Numbered from the stretch's first letter, positions 1 to 10,647 are shown. The stretch: DNA of 47,823 nucleotides from an uncultured Prevotella sp. (GCA_944321645.1 CALUMB010000010.1:1-47823), one strand, 5' to 3'. A program made the numbers and translations. Notes: a model not told the origin generated them from the sequence alone.

Positions 1-194
1 GCCGGGGCTATGCCGCTGGCCTCGATGGTGACTATCTTGTTTATAGCCCGCCCGGCGTAGATGCGGGCCAGTTCGCGTGCCAGCTCCATCATGAGGTTGG
101 GGTCCATCTGGTGGTTTATGAAGCTGTCCACCTTGAGTATGCCGCCGGGATAGCACTTGCCGTCCTGCAGTATGCGTCTTTTCAGCAGTTCCAT
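1..194 (-). CDS. xpt: Xanthine phosphoribosyltransferase, N-terminal part (cut by window edge)
   Basis: The 64 visible residues match the N-terminus of Xpt, the purine-salvage enzyme that converts xanthine plus PRPP to XMP in the cytoplasm. Visible signatures are [13 protein letters not shown] at the start, then [12 protein letters not shown], and [10 protein letters not shown] at the window edge. The PRPP-binding loop lies outside the window. The ATG overlaps the TGA of the upstream DKNYY-like gene (TGATG), so the gene is probably read by translational coupling as the last visible member of the ychF-lgt run. The start is fixed by that overlap and by the conserved N-terminus. Identity is confident; completeness cannot be judged. 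Confidence 0.88.
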   Translation of the reverse strand, partial: MELLKRRILQDGKCYPGGILKVDSFINHQMDPNLMMELARELARIYAGRAINKIVTIEASGIAP

Positions 195-664
195 CAGTCA
201 GTCTTCCGTCCGTCGATGTATGTGTTGCGCTTGTCCTTGGCCACGCCCCGGCCTATGTGCCTGAATGTCTTTGCGTCGGCACCGGCGATGGCCCGCCCGG
301 CGTAGTATGCGCGGCGCGAGTCCTTGGCGTAGCCCCCGCCAAGGTCGGTGAAGGTTTTCGGGTCTGCGTCCTTTATCCCGTAGCCGTGGTAGCAGGCGTG
401 GCTGCCGTCGCAGTGGTAGCCGCGGCCATGGGCGTAGGCATGGCCACAGCCGTGGTGGCCGCGCCGGTTGTGGCGGGGCGGGGCAGGGCGGCAGCCATGA
501 TGGCCAGCTCTGGCCAGGCTGTAGCCGCAGCATCCGTGGCCGTAATATACTTCGGCGGGCGCGGTGTTGTCGTCGCCGCCCTGAGTGAGCGAGTGGGCGG
601 CCATGGCCACTGCTATGGCTATTGCGGCCATGGCGCACCTCATGATGTTGCTCCTTGTTTTCAT
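194..664 (-). CDS. Secreted DKNYY-like protein with His/Cys/Gly-rich middle
   Basis: Predicted exported protein of 156 residues. Residues 1 to about 23 form a signal peptide (basic start, then an Ala/Ile-rich hydrophobic stretch). Residues about 40-95 are very rich in His, Gly, Cys and Tyr ([22 protein letters not shown]), which looks like a metal-binding or low-complexity region. The C-terminal 60 residues hold two units of the type [15 protein letters not shown] and [21 protein letters not shown], the pattern of the DKNYY family, whose function is unknown. The ATG overlaps the lgt stop by 4 bp (ATGA) and the stop overlaps the xpt start, so it is locked between two housekeeping genes. Binding of metal is inference from composition only. 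Confidence 0.72.
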   Translation of the reverse strand: MKTRSNIMRCAMAAIAIAVAMAAHSLTQGGDDNTAPAEVYYGHGCCGYSLARAGHHGCRPAPPRHNRRGHHGCGHAYAHGRGYHCDGSHACYHGYGIKDADPKTFTDLGGGYAKDSRRAYYAGRAIAGADAKTFRHIGRGVAKDKRNTYIDGRKTD

Positions 665-1524
665 TTCTTTCCTCCTTTTTCGTTAGTTTCAGTTTCGGTG
701 CCGAGCCTTCGCATCCACTTGCCCCCGGCCATGCAGGCCACGCCTATGGCTATGAACGGCAGGCTCAAGAGCTGGCCCATGTCGAGCGGCAGGCTGGCCT
801 CGAAGGCTTCCTGTATCTCCTTGGTGTACTCGATGAAGAAGCGCGCCGTGAAGATGTACGTGAGGCAGAGGCCGAAGAAGAAGCCCGTGCCTACCTTCTG
901 CGGGCGGCGGCGGTACAAGGCCCAGCCGATGAAGAACAGCGCGGCGTAGGCCAGTGCCTCGTAGAGCTGGCCGGGGTGGCGGGGCATGGGGTCGACGCGC
1001 TCGAAGATGAATGCCCACGGCACGTCGGTCACCTTGCCTATTATCTCGGAGTTCATCAGGTTGCCCAGCCTTATGAGGCAGGCAGTGGTGGGCGTGGCTA
1101 TGGCTATGTTGTCGAGCACGCGCCAGATGTTGAGCTTCGTCTTGCGCACGTAGAGCCACAGGGCTATGATCAGCCCGATGGTACCGCCGTGGCTGGCCAG
1201 GCCCTCGTAGCCGGTGAACTTCACTGAGCCGTCGGCCACGAAGCGTATGGGCAGCACCATCTCCACCACGTGCTGCCACGAGGAGAGGAAGTAGTCGGGC
1301 TGGTAGAACAGGCAGTGGCCCAGGCGCGAGCCTATGAGTATGCCCACGAAGCAGTAGACGAAGAGCGGGTCGAACAGCTCGGGCTTTATGCCCTGCTCCT
1401 TGTAGAGCCTCCTGACGATGAGGTAGGCCAGCAGCAGGCCCACGAGCCAGCACAGCGAGTACCACCGCATCCCCAGGAATGCGGTGAGGTCGGGGTTCCA
1501 GACGATGTAAGAAAGGCAGTCCAT
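661..1524 (-). CDS. lgt: Prolipoprotein diacylglyceryl transferase
   Basis: Inner-membrane enzyme that moves diacylglycerol from phosphatidylglycerol to the lipobox cysteine of prolipoproteins, the first step of lipoprotein maturation. At 287 residues it has normal family length with about seven membrane segments. Recognisable signatures are [14 protein letters not shown] (from residue 66), [10 protein letters not shown] with the conserved His112, the lgt signature [12 protein letters not shown] with Arg152 and Asn155/Asn158, and RHPGQLYEA. It starts 25 bp after the ychF stop and ends with a 4-bp ATGA overlap with the DKNYY-like gene, so the three are probably cotranscribed. Nothing looks damaged. 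Confidence 0.97.
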   Translation of the reverse strand: MDCLSYIVWNPDLTAFLGMRWYSLCWLVGLLLAYLIVRRLYKEQGIKPELFDPLFVYCFVGILIGSRLGHCLFYQPDYFLSSWQHVVEMVLPIRFVADGSVKFTGYEGLASHGGTIGLIIALWLYVRKTKLNIWRVLDNIAIATPTTACLIRLGNLMNSEIIGKVTDVPWAFIFERVDPMPRHPGQLYEALAYAALFFIGWALYRRRPQKVGTGFFFGLCLTYIFTARFFIEYTKEIQEAFEASLPLDMGQLLSLPFIAIGVACMAGGKWMRRLGTETETNEKGGKK

Positions 1525-1549
1525 GGCAGCGTGCGTTTTGGCGGGTTTG

Positions 1550-2650
1550 CTATACGTTGAAGCGGAAGTGCATGATGTCGCCGTCCTGCACCACGTAGTC
1601 CTTGCCCTCGATGCCCAGCTTGCCGGCCTCGCGCACTGCAGCCTCGGAGCCGTACTTGATGTAGTCGTCGTACTTTATCACCTCGGCGCGGATGAAGCCC
1701 TTCTCGAAGTCGGTGTGGATCACTCCGGCGCATTGCGGCGCCTTCCAGCCCTTGTGGTATGTCCAGGCCTTCACTTCCATCTCTCCGGCGGTGATGAAGG
1801 TCTCGAGGTTCAACAGGGCGTATGCCTTCTTTATCAGCCGGTTCACGCCGCTCTCCTCCAGGCCCAGCTCGCTGAGGAACATCTGCTTGTCCTCGTATGA
1901 CTCAAACGAGGCTATGTCCTCTTCAGTCTTGGCGGCTATCACCATGGCCTCGGCGCCCTCCTCGGCGGCTATCTCTTCGATGCGTGCGCTGTAGGCGTTG
2001 CCCGTCTTGGCAGCGGCCTCGTCCACGTTGCACACGTAGAGCACGGGCTTGGCCGTGAGCAAGAAGAGATTCCGGGCGGCGTCCTGCTCCTCTTTCGATT
2101 CAAACTGCACGGTGCGGGCGTTCTTTCCCTGCTCCAGCGCCTCCTTGTAAGCCTCGAGCACGGCCACCTCGGTCTTTGCATCCTTGTTGCCTGCGGCGGC
2201 CACTTTCTGCTGCTTCTGTAGGCGGCCCTCCACGGTCTCAAGGTCTTTGAGCTGCAGTTCGGTGTCTATTATTTCTTTGTCGCGCACGGGGTCGATTGTG
2301 CCGTCCACGTGGGTGATGTTGTCGTCGTCGAAGCAGCGCAGCACGTGGATTATGGCGTCGGTCTCGCGGATGTTGCCCAGGAACTTGTTGCCCAGGCCCT
2401 CGCCCTTGCTCGCGCCCTTGACCAGGCCCGCTATGTCCACAATCTCGCACGTGGCCGGCACGATGCGGCCCGGGTGCACTATCTCGGCCAGGCGCGTCAG
2501 GCGCTCGTCGGGCACGGTTATCACGCCCACGTTAGGCTCGATGGTGCAGAAGGGGAAGTTTGCCGCCTGCGCCTTTGCGCTCGACAGGCAGTTGAAAAGC
2601 GTCGACTTGCCAACGTTGGGCAGGCCCACTATACCACACTTTAATGACAT
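1550..2650 (-). CDS. ychF: Redox-regulated ATPase YchF (Obg-family)
   Basis: P-loop protein of the Obg family that binds ATP and associates with ribosomes. Length is 366 residues, standard for YchF. The P-loop GLPNVGKST is at residues 9-17, followed by the family stretch [18 protein letters not shown] and [15 protein letters not shown] coiled helical insert lies about 130-200, CNVDEAA stands at the NKxE position, and a C-terminal TGS-like domain ends in [11 protein letters not shown]. It is the first gene of a minus-strand run. A weak -7 box (TAACTTCG, 2682-2689) lies upstream. Confidence 0.96.
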   Translation of the reverse strand: MSLKCGIVGLPNVGKSTLFNCLSSAKAQAANFPFCTIEPNVGVITVPDERLTRLAEIVHPGRIVPATCEIVDIAGLVKGASKGEGLGNKFLGNIRETDAIIHVLRCFDDDNITHVDGTIDPVRDKEIIDTELQLKDLETVEGRLQKQQKVAAAGNKDAKTEVAVLEAYKEALEQGKNARTVQFESKEEQDAARNLFLLTAKPVLYVCNVDEAAAKTGNAYSARIEEIAAEEGAEAMVIAAKTEEDIASFESYEDKQMFLSELGLEESGVNRLIKKAYALLNLETFITAGEMEVKAWTYHKGWKAPQCAGVIHTDFEKGFIRAEVIKYDDYIKYGSEAAVREAGKLGIEGKDYVVQDGDIMHFRFNV

Positions 2651-2706
2651 ATCTCGCTAAATTAATGTTTGTTTCCGAGCGCGAAGTTACAACTTTTATC
2701 CGACAT

Positions 2707-2740
2707 AAAGCCACTTCCGCGCGTGGGAAGTGGCTTTTGC
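2707..2740 (-). terminator. Hairpin terminator, probably bidirectional
   Basis: A perfect 12-bp stem (arms 2707-2718 and 2726-2737, loop 7 nt) with A/T tracts on both sides. It sits between the end of the small ORF at 2771 and the ychF promoter region, so it would insulate ychF from the accessory block upstream. Confidence 0.7.
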
Positions 2741-2770
2741 GGTTTTTTTGTGCGGCTTTTTGCGTTTTTT

Positions 2771-2953
2771 TCAAGACTCCGGCCACAGTCTGTCTTTGCA
2801 CATCTTGTAGAACTCGCGGATGTCCGCCGGGTAATCCTCCGGGTCGTATTCAAACGTGTCGTCGTCCATGTTTTTCACCACGATGTCGTATTCGCCGCAT
2901 ACGAACGTAGCCACGGGGCTTGTGTCCATCATCCGCTTGATTTGCGGCGGCAT
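2771..2953 (-). CDS. Small hypothetical protein, acidic
   Basis: An ORF of 60 residues rich in Asp, Glu and Tyr (for example EYDPEDYPADIREFYKMC), with no family I recognise. It starts 51 bp downstream of the pRiA4b-like gene and is followed by a clear terminator, so position favours a real last gene of that unit. Met8 or Met9 are equally possible starts. No signal peptide or membrane segment is visible. It could still be a chance ORF. Confidence 0.4.
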   Translation of the reverse strand: MPPQIKRMMDTSPVATFVCGEYDIVVKNMDDDTFEYDPEDYPADIREFYKMCKDRLWPES

Positions 2954-3004
2954 GTGTCTAAATGTCTATGCCGGACTATCGTTACTCGGGATGTGGCCGG
3001 TGCG

Positions 3005-3616
3005 TTACACTTCCTTCAGCATTTCGTTTGTTTCCTCGAGGTCGAAGTATTTTGCGTCGAAGCACTCGTCGGCGTCAAGCCCAAGCCATCTCCGCTGTTC
3101 GTCGGTCTCCTTGCTGTCAGGCTTTTCTGCAAACATTTGTTTCAGGTTCTCGTAGCCGTAGGGGCCGCCGCAGTCTTCCGGCGGGCAGGCTCCTTTTCCT
3201 GCCGTGCATACGGCGTGGTCGCCGATGTTTTCCACAGTGTCTTCGAGCGTTATGGTGTGTACCCAGTCGTCGCCGAAGTCGTAGAGGTATGTCAGCTTTT
3301 TTGTGCCTTTGCCGAATATGTCGGCGAGCTTCGTTTCGTCGGCCCGCATCGTCTTCCTCGGGCAAATGCCCAATGCGGCATACAGTTCGGCATCGAAACC
3401 AACGGTGTCGTCGTCGGTTTCTTCCGTTCCTTTTATTTCGAGCGAGCCGTGGTAGGGCTTGTCGCCAAACTTGTATAGGTGGCAATCCATCCAGCCGAAC
3501 GCGGCCTGGATGATCATGTGGAACCTTTCAAACGTGATGTCCTCCGGGACAATGACCCTTCGCCACACTGGCGGCTTCTTGATTCCTTCAAGCTTGATTT
3601 TAAATAGGTATGCCAT
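3005..3616 (-). CDS. Plasmid pRiA4b ORF-3 family protein
   Basis: 203 residues matching the pRiA4b ORF-3 family (PF07929), whose biochemical role is not established. Signatures are an N-terminal VWRRVIVPEDITFERFH strand-helix, AAFGWMDCHLYKF, the family block YLYDFGDDWVHTI at about residues 109-121, and the Cys-containing CPPEDCGGPYGYE. The family is common on plasmids and in accessory regions. It lies 33 bp after the stop of the first AAA-ATPase copy and may be cotranscribed with it. Base composition is less GC-rich than the surrounding housekeeping genes, in line with an accessory block. Confidence 0.88.
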   Translation of the reverse strand: MAYLFKIKLEGIKKPPVWRRVIVPEDITFERFHMIIQAAFGWMDCHLYKFGDKPYHGSLEIKGTEETDDDTVGFDAELYAALGICPRKTMRADETKLADIFGKGTKKLTYLYDFGDDWVHTITLEDTVENIGDHAVCTAGKGACPPEDCGGPYGYENLKQMFAEKPDSKETDEQRRWLGLDADECFDAKYFDLEETNEMLKEV

Positions 3617-3649
3617 GGCTTTGTATGTTTTTGCATTTTTACATTGTCG

Positions 3650-5194
3650 TTATTCCACTATCCATTTCTCGATGGTCTTTTGCGCCTTCGAGAAGCCGAC
3701 CCCGGCCTTTACGACCTTCCTCCCGTCGGCAGCGAACGGCTCTGCGTAGCCCTTCGATTCTATTTGCTCGATTGCCTGCTCCGCCGTCCCGTTGAGCTTG
3801 AACTCCATGACGTATATGTAGCTGTCGGTCTTCAGCACGAGGTCCACCCTCCCCGCCGCCGTCCTGTATTCCACCTCTGTGTAGAACCCCATGAGCTTGA
3901 ACACGATGAATAGCACGTTCTGGTAGTGCACCTCGATGTCGCGCTGCATCTCGTATGGAATGTCGGCGAAGAATCCCTTCAGCCTCTTGAAGAATGCGTC
4001 GGCGTCGCCGGAGCGCACCTCCCTTACGAAGTTCCCTATCTCGAACATCGACTTTCCCTCCTTCACCGGCGTGTAGAAAGGCACGAGGTAGTTGACGAAC
4101 CCCTTTCCGACCTCCTCGTTCGGGAACCCGAGCGTGTACGTCCCGAACTCCCTGTCGTAGCCCTTTATGGTGAGGTATCCGCTTTGGTATATGACGGGTA
4201 TCGGGTTAGTCGGCGCTGCATCTATGCAGTTCAGCGCGTCGGCAGTCGTCACCTGGTTAGCCATTTCGTTTAGGTCGTAGTTGTGCGCCTTGAGCAGCTT
4301 TACGAGGTATGATGGCGTTCCCGTCTCGAACCAGTACGACCCGAACTCCCTTTTTGCGAATGTGTTTAGCAGGCTGAACGGGTTGTACATCCCCGGGGTG
4401 TTCTCCTTGAAGTGGTACCCGTCGTACATCCTTGCGAGTTCCGCCCTGCACTCCTCGTCAGTCATGCCCTGGGCCTTTGCCAGGCCGGCAATGTCTTCGG
4501 CGAAGTTGGCGTAGAGTTCCCCCTCGCTCACCCCGCAGATGTCGTAGTACCTCGCGTCCATCGATATGTCCATGAGGTTGTTCAGGTCTGAGAACACGCT
4601 TACCTTGCCGAACTTTGTTACGCCCGTTAGCATAGCGAACTTGATGAACTCGTCCTGCGTCTTCAGCACCGAGTAGAACGCCTTCAGCGTGTTTCGGTAG
4701 GCTTCCTTCAGCCGCTCGTTTCCTATTGCCTGCAGCATGGGCTTGTCATACTCGTCCACGAGTATCACCACCCGGTGGCCTGTCTGTTGGCAGGCTTTCG
4801 CCACGATATGGTAGAACCGTTCCTCTATAGCCCTGTCCTTGTATTCGTCGCCATAGATTTTTTCCCAGGCCTCCAAGTGTTTGTTGAGTTCCTGCTTCAG
4901 CGATTCTGGCTCTGAATACATCCGCGAGTTCAGGTCGAGGTACAATATCGGCCTTGGCGTCCAGTCTTCGGCGAGCCTGTCTATGGCCAGGCCCTTGAAA
5001 AGCTCCCTCTTTCCCTCGAAGAACGCCTTGATGGTTGACAGCAGCAGGCTCTTCCCGAAGCGCCTCGGCCTGCTCAGGAAGTAGTAGCTTCCCGTGCTTA
5101 TAAGGTTGAAAATCTCCTCCGTCTTGTCGATGTAGAAGTAGCCGTCGAGGCGGATTTTCTCGAAATTCTGTATGCCTATGGGTAGTTTTTTCAT
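3650..5194 (-). CDS. AAA-ATPase_like / PD-(D/E)XK nuclease-domain protein, copy 1
   Basis: 514 residues. The N-terminal P-loop ATPase domain (PF09820 type) has RPRRFGKSLL with GKS at 47-49 and a Walker B-like VVILVDEYDKPM at 142-153. The C-terminal PD-(D/E)XK domain (PF08011 type) has Asp451 in GRVDLVLK and E464-F-K466 in VMEFKLNG. The family is abundant and multicopy in Bacteroidota and its role is unproven; accessory or defence-related jobs are guesses. This copy is nearly identical to the next gene (see repeat entry) and differs at the C-terminus, ending WIVE then TAA instead of WIVEW then TGA. Both domain motif sets look intact. Confidence 0.9.
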   Translation of the reverse strand: MKKLPIGIQNFEKIRLDGYFYIDKTEEIFNLISTGSYYFLSRPRRFGKSLLLSTIKAFFEGKRELFKGLAIDRLAEDWTPRPILYLDLNSRMYSEPESLKQELNKHLEAWEKIYGDEYKDRAIEERFYHIVAKACQQTGHRVVILVDEYDKPMLQAIGNERLKEAYRNTLKAFYSVLKTQDEFIKFAMLTGVTKFGKVSVFSDLNNLMDISMDARYYDICGVSEGELYANFAEDIAGLAKAQGMTDEECRAELARMYDGYHFKENTPGMYNPFSLLNTFAKREFGSYWFETGTPSYLVKLLKAHNYDLNEMANQVTTADALNCIDAAPTNPIPVIYQSGYLTIKGYDREFGTYTLGFPNEEVGKGFVNYLVPFYTPVKEGKSMFEIGNFVREVRSGDADAFFKRLKGFFADIPYEMQRDIEVHYQNVLFIVFKLMGFYTEVEYRTAAGRVDLVLKTDSYIYVMEFKLNGTAEQAIEQIESKGYAEPFAADGRKVVKAGVGFSKAQKTIEKWIVE

Positions 5195-6779
5195 CTCCGT
5201 TGCTTTGTTTGTCGTTTGTTAGTGGCTGCCTTCACCATTCCACGATCCATTTCTCGATGGTCTTTTGCGCCTTCGAGAAGCCGACCCCGGCCTTTACGAC
5301 CTTCCTCCCGTCGGCAGCGAACGGCTCTGCGTAGCCCTTCGATTCTATTTGCTCGATTGCCTGCTCCGCCGTCCCGTTGAGCTTGAACTCCATGACGTAT
5401 ATGTAGCTGTCGGTCTTCAGCACGAGGTCCACCCTCCCCGCCGCCGTCCTGTATTCCACCTCTGTGTAGAACCCCATGAGCTTGAACACGATGAATAGCA
5501 CGTTCTGGTAGTGCACCTCGATGTCGCGCTGCATCTCGTATGGAATGTCGGCGAAGAATCCCTTCAGCCTCTTGAAGAATGCGTCGGCGTCGCCGGAGCG
5601 CACCTCCCTTACGAAGTTCCCTATCTCGAACATCGACTTTCCCTCCTTCACCGGCGTGTAGAAAGGCACGAGGTAGTTGACGAACCCCTTTCCGACCTCC
5701 TCGTTCGGGAACCCGAGCGTGTACGTCCCGAACTCCCTGTCGTAGCCCTTTATGGTGAGGTATCCGCTTTGGTATATGACGGGTATCGGGTTAGTCGGCG
5801 CTGCATCTATGCAGTTCAGCGCGTCGGCAGTCGTCACCTGGTTAGCCATTTCGTTTAGGTCGTAGTTGTGCGCCTTGAGCAGCTTTACGAGGTATGATGG
5901 CGTTCCCGTCTCGAACCAGTACGACCCGAACTCCCTTTTTGCGAATGTGTTTAGCAGGCTGAACGGGTTGTACATCCCCGGGGTGTTCTCCTTGAAGTGG
6001 TACCCGTCGTACATCCTTGCGAGTTCCGCCCTGCACTCCTCGTCAGTCATGCCCTGGGCCTTTGCCAGGCCGGCAATGTCTTCGGCGAAGTTGGCGTAGA
6101 GTTCCCCCTCGCTCACCCCGCAGATGTCGTAGTACCTCGCGTCCATCGATATGTCCATGAGGTTGTTCAGGTCTGAGAACACGCTTACCTTGCCGAACTT
6201 TGTTACGCCCGTTAGCATAGCGAACTTGATGAACTCGTCCTGCGTCTTCAGCACCGAGTAGAACGCCTTCAGCGTGTTTCGGTAGGCTTCCTTCAGCCGC
6301 TCGTTTCCTATTGCCTGCAGCATGGGCTTGTCATACTCGTCCACGAGTATCACCACCCGGTGGCCTGTCTGTTGGCAGGCTTTCGCCACGATATGGTAGA
6401 ACCGTTCCTCTATAGCCCTGTCCTTGTATTCGTCGCCATAGATTTTTTCCCAGGCCTCCAAGTGTTTGTTGAGTTCCTGCTTCAGCGATTCTGGCTCTGA
6501 ATACATCCGCGAGTTCAGGTCGAGGTACAATATCGGCCTTGGCGTCCAGTCTTCGGCGAGCCTGTCTATGGCCAGGCCCTTGAAAAGCTCCCTCTTTCCC
6601 TCGAAGAACGCCTTGATGGTTGACAGCAGCAGGCTCTTCCCGAAGCGCCTTGGCCTGCTCAGGAAGTAGTAGCTTCCCGTGCTTATAAGGTTGAAAATCT
6701 CCTCTGTCTTGTCGATGTAGAAGTAGCCGTCAAGGCGGATTTTCTCGAAATTCTGTATGCCTATGGGTAGTTTTTTCAT
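3661..6779 (-). repeat. Tandem gene duplication, about 1.53-kb units
   Basis: Bases 3661-5194 repeat as 5246-6779 (offset 1585). Reading the two side by side I find only three substitutions, all silent and all within the first 130 bp of the gene (5066/6651, 5120/6705, 5147/6732). Sequence diverges immediately upstream of both ATGs and in the last three codons. The unit therefore coincides with the coding region. Confidence 0.95.
5232..6779 (-). CDS. AAA-ATPase_like / PD-(D/E)XK nuclease-domain protein, copy 2
   Basis: 515 residues, identical to copy 1 except for one extra C-terminal Trp. It carries the same P-loop (GKS at 47-49), Walker B-like DEYDKP and D451/E464-x-K466 nuclease motif. It is the upstream member, with a leader of about 80 nt holding a plausible promoter (TATATTCG at 6869-6876). 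Copy 1 starts 37 bp downstream and has no comparable promoter, so the pair is probably one transcript with the pRiA4b-like gene. Family function is unproven. Confidence 0.9.
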   Translation of the reverse strand: MKKLPIGIQNFEKIRLDGYFYIDKTEEIFNLISTGSYYFLSRPRRFGKSLLLSTIKAFFEGKRELFKGLAIDRLAEDWTPRPILYLDLNSRMYSEPESLKQELNKHLEAWEKIYGDEYKDRAIEERFYHIVAKACQQTGHRVVILVDEYDKPMLQAIGNERLKEAYRNTLKAFYSVLKTQDEFIKFAMLTGVTKFGKVSVFSDLNNLMDISMDARYYDICGVSEGELYANFAEDIAGLAKAQGMTDEECRAELARMYDGYHFKENTPGMYNPFSLLNTFAKREFGSYWFETGTPSYLVKLLKAHNYDLNEMANQVTTADALNCIDAAPTNPIPVIYQSGYLTIKGYDREFGTYTLGFPNEEVGKGFVNYLVPFYTPVKEGKSMFEIGNFVREVRSGDADAFFKRLKGFFADIPYEMQRDIEVHYQNVLFIVFKLMGFYTEVEYRTAAGRVDLVLKTDSYIYVMEFKLNGTAEQAIEQIESKGYAEPFAADGRKVVKAGVGFSKAQKTIEKWIVEW

Positions 6780-6868
6780 CGCCTTGTATTTTTTGTTAGT
6801 TTTGCTTGTTGTGCGGCATGGCTTTGACTGATAGCCGGGTCTGTGTGCGTATGCAACAATTTACGGTG

Positions 6869-6899
6869 CGAATATACTAAAATATTCTTACCGCGGCAA
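6869..6899 (-). promoter_or_regulatory. Candidate promoter of the AAA-ATPase operon
   Basis: -7 element TATATTCG (6869-6876; 7 of 8 to TAnnTTTG counting the fixed bases loosely) and a TTG at 6897-6899, spaced 20 bp. Expected leader is about 80 nt. Confidence 0.4.
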
Positions 6900-7057
6900 G
6901 CCTTTGGGGGTGGTTTTTCGGTATAATAAATGTTTGCGTGGTGGGCTAAAATGCCCCTGGCGGGAGTATGTTTGCGCTTGGATTCCGTTAACGTTTTTAA
7001 CTTAACGGCTGGCCAAACGCACCCCGTTGCATAATGTATTGATGCTCAATGTGTTGC

Positions 7058-7167
7058 GAAATATGCCGTTTTGGCCTTCAAAACGGCGCGTATTGTGAGC
7101 TGAAACAGGCCGTTTGGCATTGCGAAACAAGCCGTTTTGCAATGCCAAACGGCACTGTGTTAAATCC
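7058..7167. repeat. 22-bp palindromic tandem array A (5 units)
   Basis: Units start at 7058, 7080, 7102, 7124 and 7146, exactly 22 bp apart. Each has a core close to AAACGGSCCGTTT and a linker such as TGCAATGC. The last unit runs into GTGTTAAATCC (7157-7167), a tail also found near arrays C and D. The rest of the gap 6780-7281 shows only the promoter above and no gene. Confidence 0.9.
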
Positions 7168-7281
7168 GGCGGCGGTCGGGCCGTATTTTAGTTGCGTATG
7201 TTCAATTAGCTTGTTGCACTCGCCAGGCCGGGCGGATGGTATGCCGCGCCGGGCCGGCGGAGTGCGATGAAGCCCCGGCTC

Positions 7282-9111
7282 CTACAGCGACTGCATATCG
7301 TTCAGCTTCTTGTAGTAGCCGCCGATGGCCAGAAGCTCCTCGTGGGAGCCGTGCTCCACTATCTCGCCCTCGTGTATGACGTATATCTCGTCGGCGCTCT
7401 TGATGGTCGACAGGCGGTGGGCTATGGCCACGGTGGTGCGCGTCTTCATCAGCCTTTCGAGCGCGTCCTGCACCAGCCGCTCGCTCTCGGTGTCGAGGGC
7501 CGACGTGGCCTCGTCGAGTATGAGTATCGGCGGGTTCTTCAGTATGGCGCGGGCTATGCTCACTCGCTGCCGCTGCCCGCCCGAGAGCCGGCTGCCCCGG
7601 TCGCCGATGTTGGTGTCGAAGCCGTGCTCCGACTCCATTATGAAGTCGTAGGCGTTGGCTATGCGGGCGGCCTCGTCTATCTGCTCCTGCGTGGCCCCGT
7701 CCACTCCGAAGGTGATGTTGTTGCGGAACGAGTCGTTGAAGAGTATCGCCTCCTGGTTGACGTTGCCTATGAGCTGGCGCAGGTCGTGTATGCCCAGGTC
7801 CTTGACGTTCACCCCGTCGATGAGCACTTCGCCCTCCTGCACGTCGTAGTAGCGCGGTATGAGGTCGACGAGCGTGGACTTGCCGCCGCCGCTCTGGCCC
7901 ACGAGGGCTATCGTCTTGCCTTTCTCTATGGTGAGGTTGATGTGGCGCAGCACCCACTTGGAGTCGTACTTGAACGACACGTCGCGGAACTCTATGCTGT
8001 GGCGGAACTCGCGTATGCGCACCGGGTTGGCCTTCTCGCGTATGGGGTTTTCGGCCTTCAGTATCTTGTTTATGCGCTCCATGGATGCCAGTCCGTTGGG
8101 TATTGCATAGCCGGCCTTGGCTATTTCCTTCAGTGGGTTGATGATGCTGTAGAGTATTACGAGGTAGTATATGAACGTTGGGCCGGACAGCGTGGAGTTG
8201 TTGAGCACCAGGATGCCGCCGAACCAGAGCACAATCATGATCATGACCGTGCCGAGGAACTCGCTCATGGGGTGGGCGAGCTGCTGCCTGATGTTCACCC
8301 TCATTATGCTGTTGCGCTGCCGGTCGTTCACGTCGGCGAAGCGGTTGTTCATCTTTTCCTCGGCGCAGAAGGCCTTGATTATGCGCAGTCCGCCCAGCGT
8401 CTCCTCCACCTGGCTCATCGTGTCGCTCCACAGGGCCTGCGCCTCCTTGGAGTTCTGCTTGAGCTTGCGGCCCAGGTTGCCCATCACCCAGCCCATCAGC
8501 GGCACGATGGCGAGCGTGAACAGCGTGAGCTGCCAGCTGATGAAGACGAGCGTGGCGAAGTAGGCCACTACGAGGATAGGGTTCTTTATGAGCATGTCGA
8601 GCGACGACATTACGGAGCTTTCCACTGCGTTCACGTCGCCGGTCATGCGGGCTATTATGTCGCCCTTGCGCTCGCCGGAGAAGAATCCGAGCGGCAGCGA
8701 GGTTATCTTGCGGTAGAGCAGGTTGCGTATGTCGCGCACTATGCCCGTGCGCATCGGCACGATGGAAGCCGAGGAGAGGAAGTAGCATCCCGTCTTGAGG
8801 AACGTGGCGAAGGCCATGACAGCACCTATGCAGAGCAGGGCGGTGCTCGGCCCGATGTCGGCTATGAGCTGGTTGGCGTAGAAGTTCATGTTGTTCATCA
8901 GCACGTCCTTCAGGTTTCCGTCGCCCATGGCCATCAGCGCCGTGGCGCTCTTGGCGTCGCCGGTCTTGAAGAGAATCTGCAAGATGGGGATGAGCGCCGC
9001 GAACGAGAAGATGTTGAGCGCGGCGGACAGGATGTTGAAGATAATGGACTGCGCCAGGTATCGCTTGTATGGCGGGATGAAGCGGCGCATTAACAGTAGG
9101 AATTCTTTCAT
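7282..9111 (-). CDS. MsbA-like ABC exporter (fused TM and ATPase)
   Basis: 609-residue half-transporter that would dimerise in the inner membrane and export a lipid or other hydrophobic substrate using ATP. Residues 1 to about 340 hold six membrane segments. The ATPase domain has Walker A GQSGGGKST (405-413), signature LSGGQRQR (509-516), Walker B ILILDEATSALD (529-540) and H-loop His565. Architecture fits MsbA/lipid-A exporter type; the substrate is inferred. It lies 163 bp downstream of miaB on the same strand, separated by a phrase-repeat region, so cotranscription is uncertain. Confidence 0.9.
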   Translation of the reverse strand: MKEFLLLMRRFIPPYKRYLAQSIIFNILSAALNIFSFAALIPILQILFKTGDAKSATALMAMGDGNLKDVLMNNMNFYANQLIADIGPSTALLCIGAVMAFATFLKTGCYFLSSASIVPMRTGIVRDIRNLLYRKITSLPLGFFSGERKGDIIARMTGDVNAVESSVMSSLDMLIKNPILVVAYFATLVFISWQLTLFTLAIVPLMGWVMGNLGRKLKQNSKEAQALWSDTMSQVEETLGGLRIIKAFCAEEKMNNRFADVNDRQRNSIMRVNIRQQLAHPMSEFLGTVMIMIVLWFGGILVLNNSTLSGPTFIYYLVILYSIINPLKEIAKAGYAIPNGLASMERINKILKAENPIREKANPVRIREFRHSIEFRDVSFKYDSKWVLRHINLTIEKGKTIALVGQSGGGKSTLVDLIPRYYDVQEGEVLIDGVNVKDLGIHDLRQLIGNVNQEAILFNDSFRNNITFGVDGATQEQIDEAARIANAYDFIMESEHGFDTNIGDRGSRLSGGQRQRVSIARAILKNPPILILDEATSALDTESERLVQDALERLMKTRTTVAIAHRLSTIKSADEIYVIHEGEIVEHGSHEELLAIGGYYKKLNDMQSL

Positions 9112-9274
9112 TTATATATTTTAAGGAGTTAAGGAGTTGCAGGAGTCAAGGGGTTAAGGCGAATGCTTTTTGGGCGCCAAGGAGTTGCAGGGGGCCAAGG
9201 AGTCAAGGCGTATGCGGGGCGGCAGGACGCCGCCCGGGGCATTTTAAGCACTTCGACTCTTCACTCTTCACTTT
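9112..9274. repeat. Phrase array with two core motifs between miaB and the exporter
   Basis: On the plus strand, 9121-9160 repeats TTAAGGAG-type phrases and then reads GGCGAATGCTTTTTGGG (9158-9174); a second run ends in GGCGTATGCGGGG (9207-9219). A GC hairpin follows (arms 9217-9223 and 9229-9235). On the minus strand the miaB stop is embedded in repeats of AGTGAAGA (9246-9290). Confidence 0.75.
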
Positions 9275-10624
<1,350 letters not shown>

Positions 10625-10647
10625 CTGCTTTTTAAGCGTTGCGGCGG

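Noticed and set aside
7267-9093. 608-residue plus-strand ORF opposite the ABC exporter, and similar long antisense ORFs (18083-20227, 33872-35389, 9566-10756)
   Set aside because: They are mirror frames of clear genes in GC-rich DNA, with biased Ala/Arg/His/Val composition and no recognisable domain.
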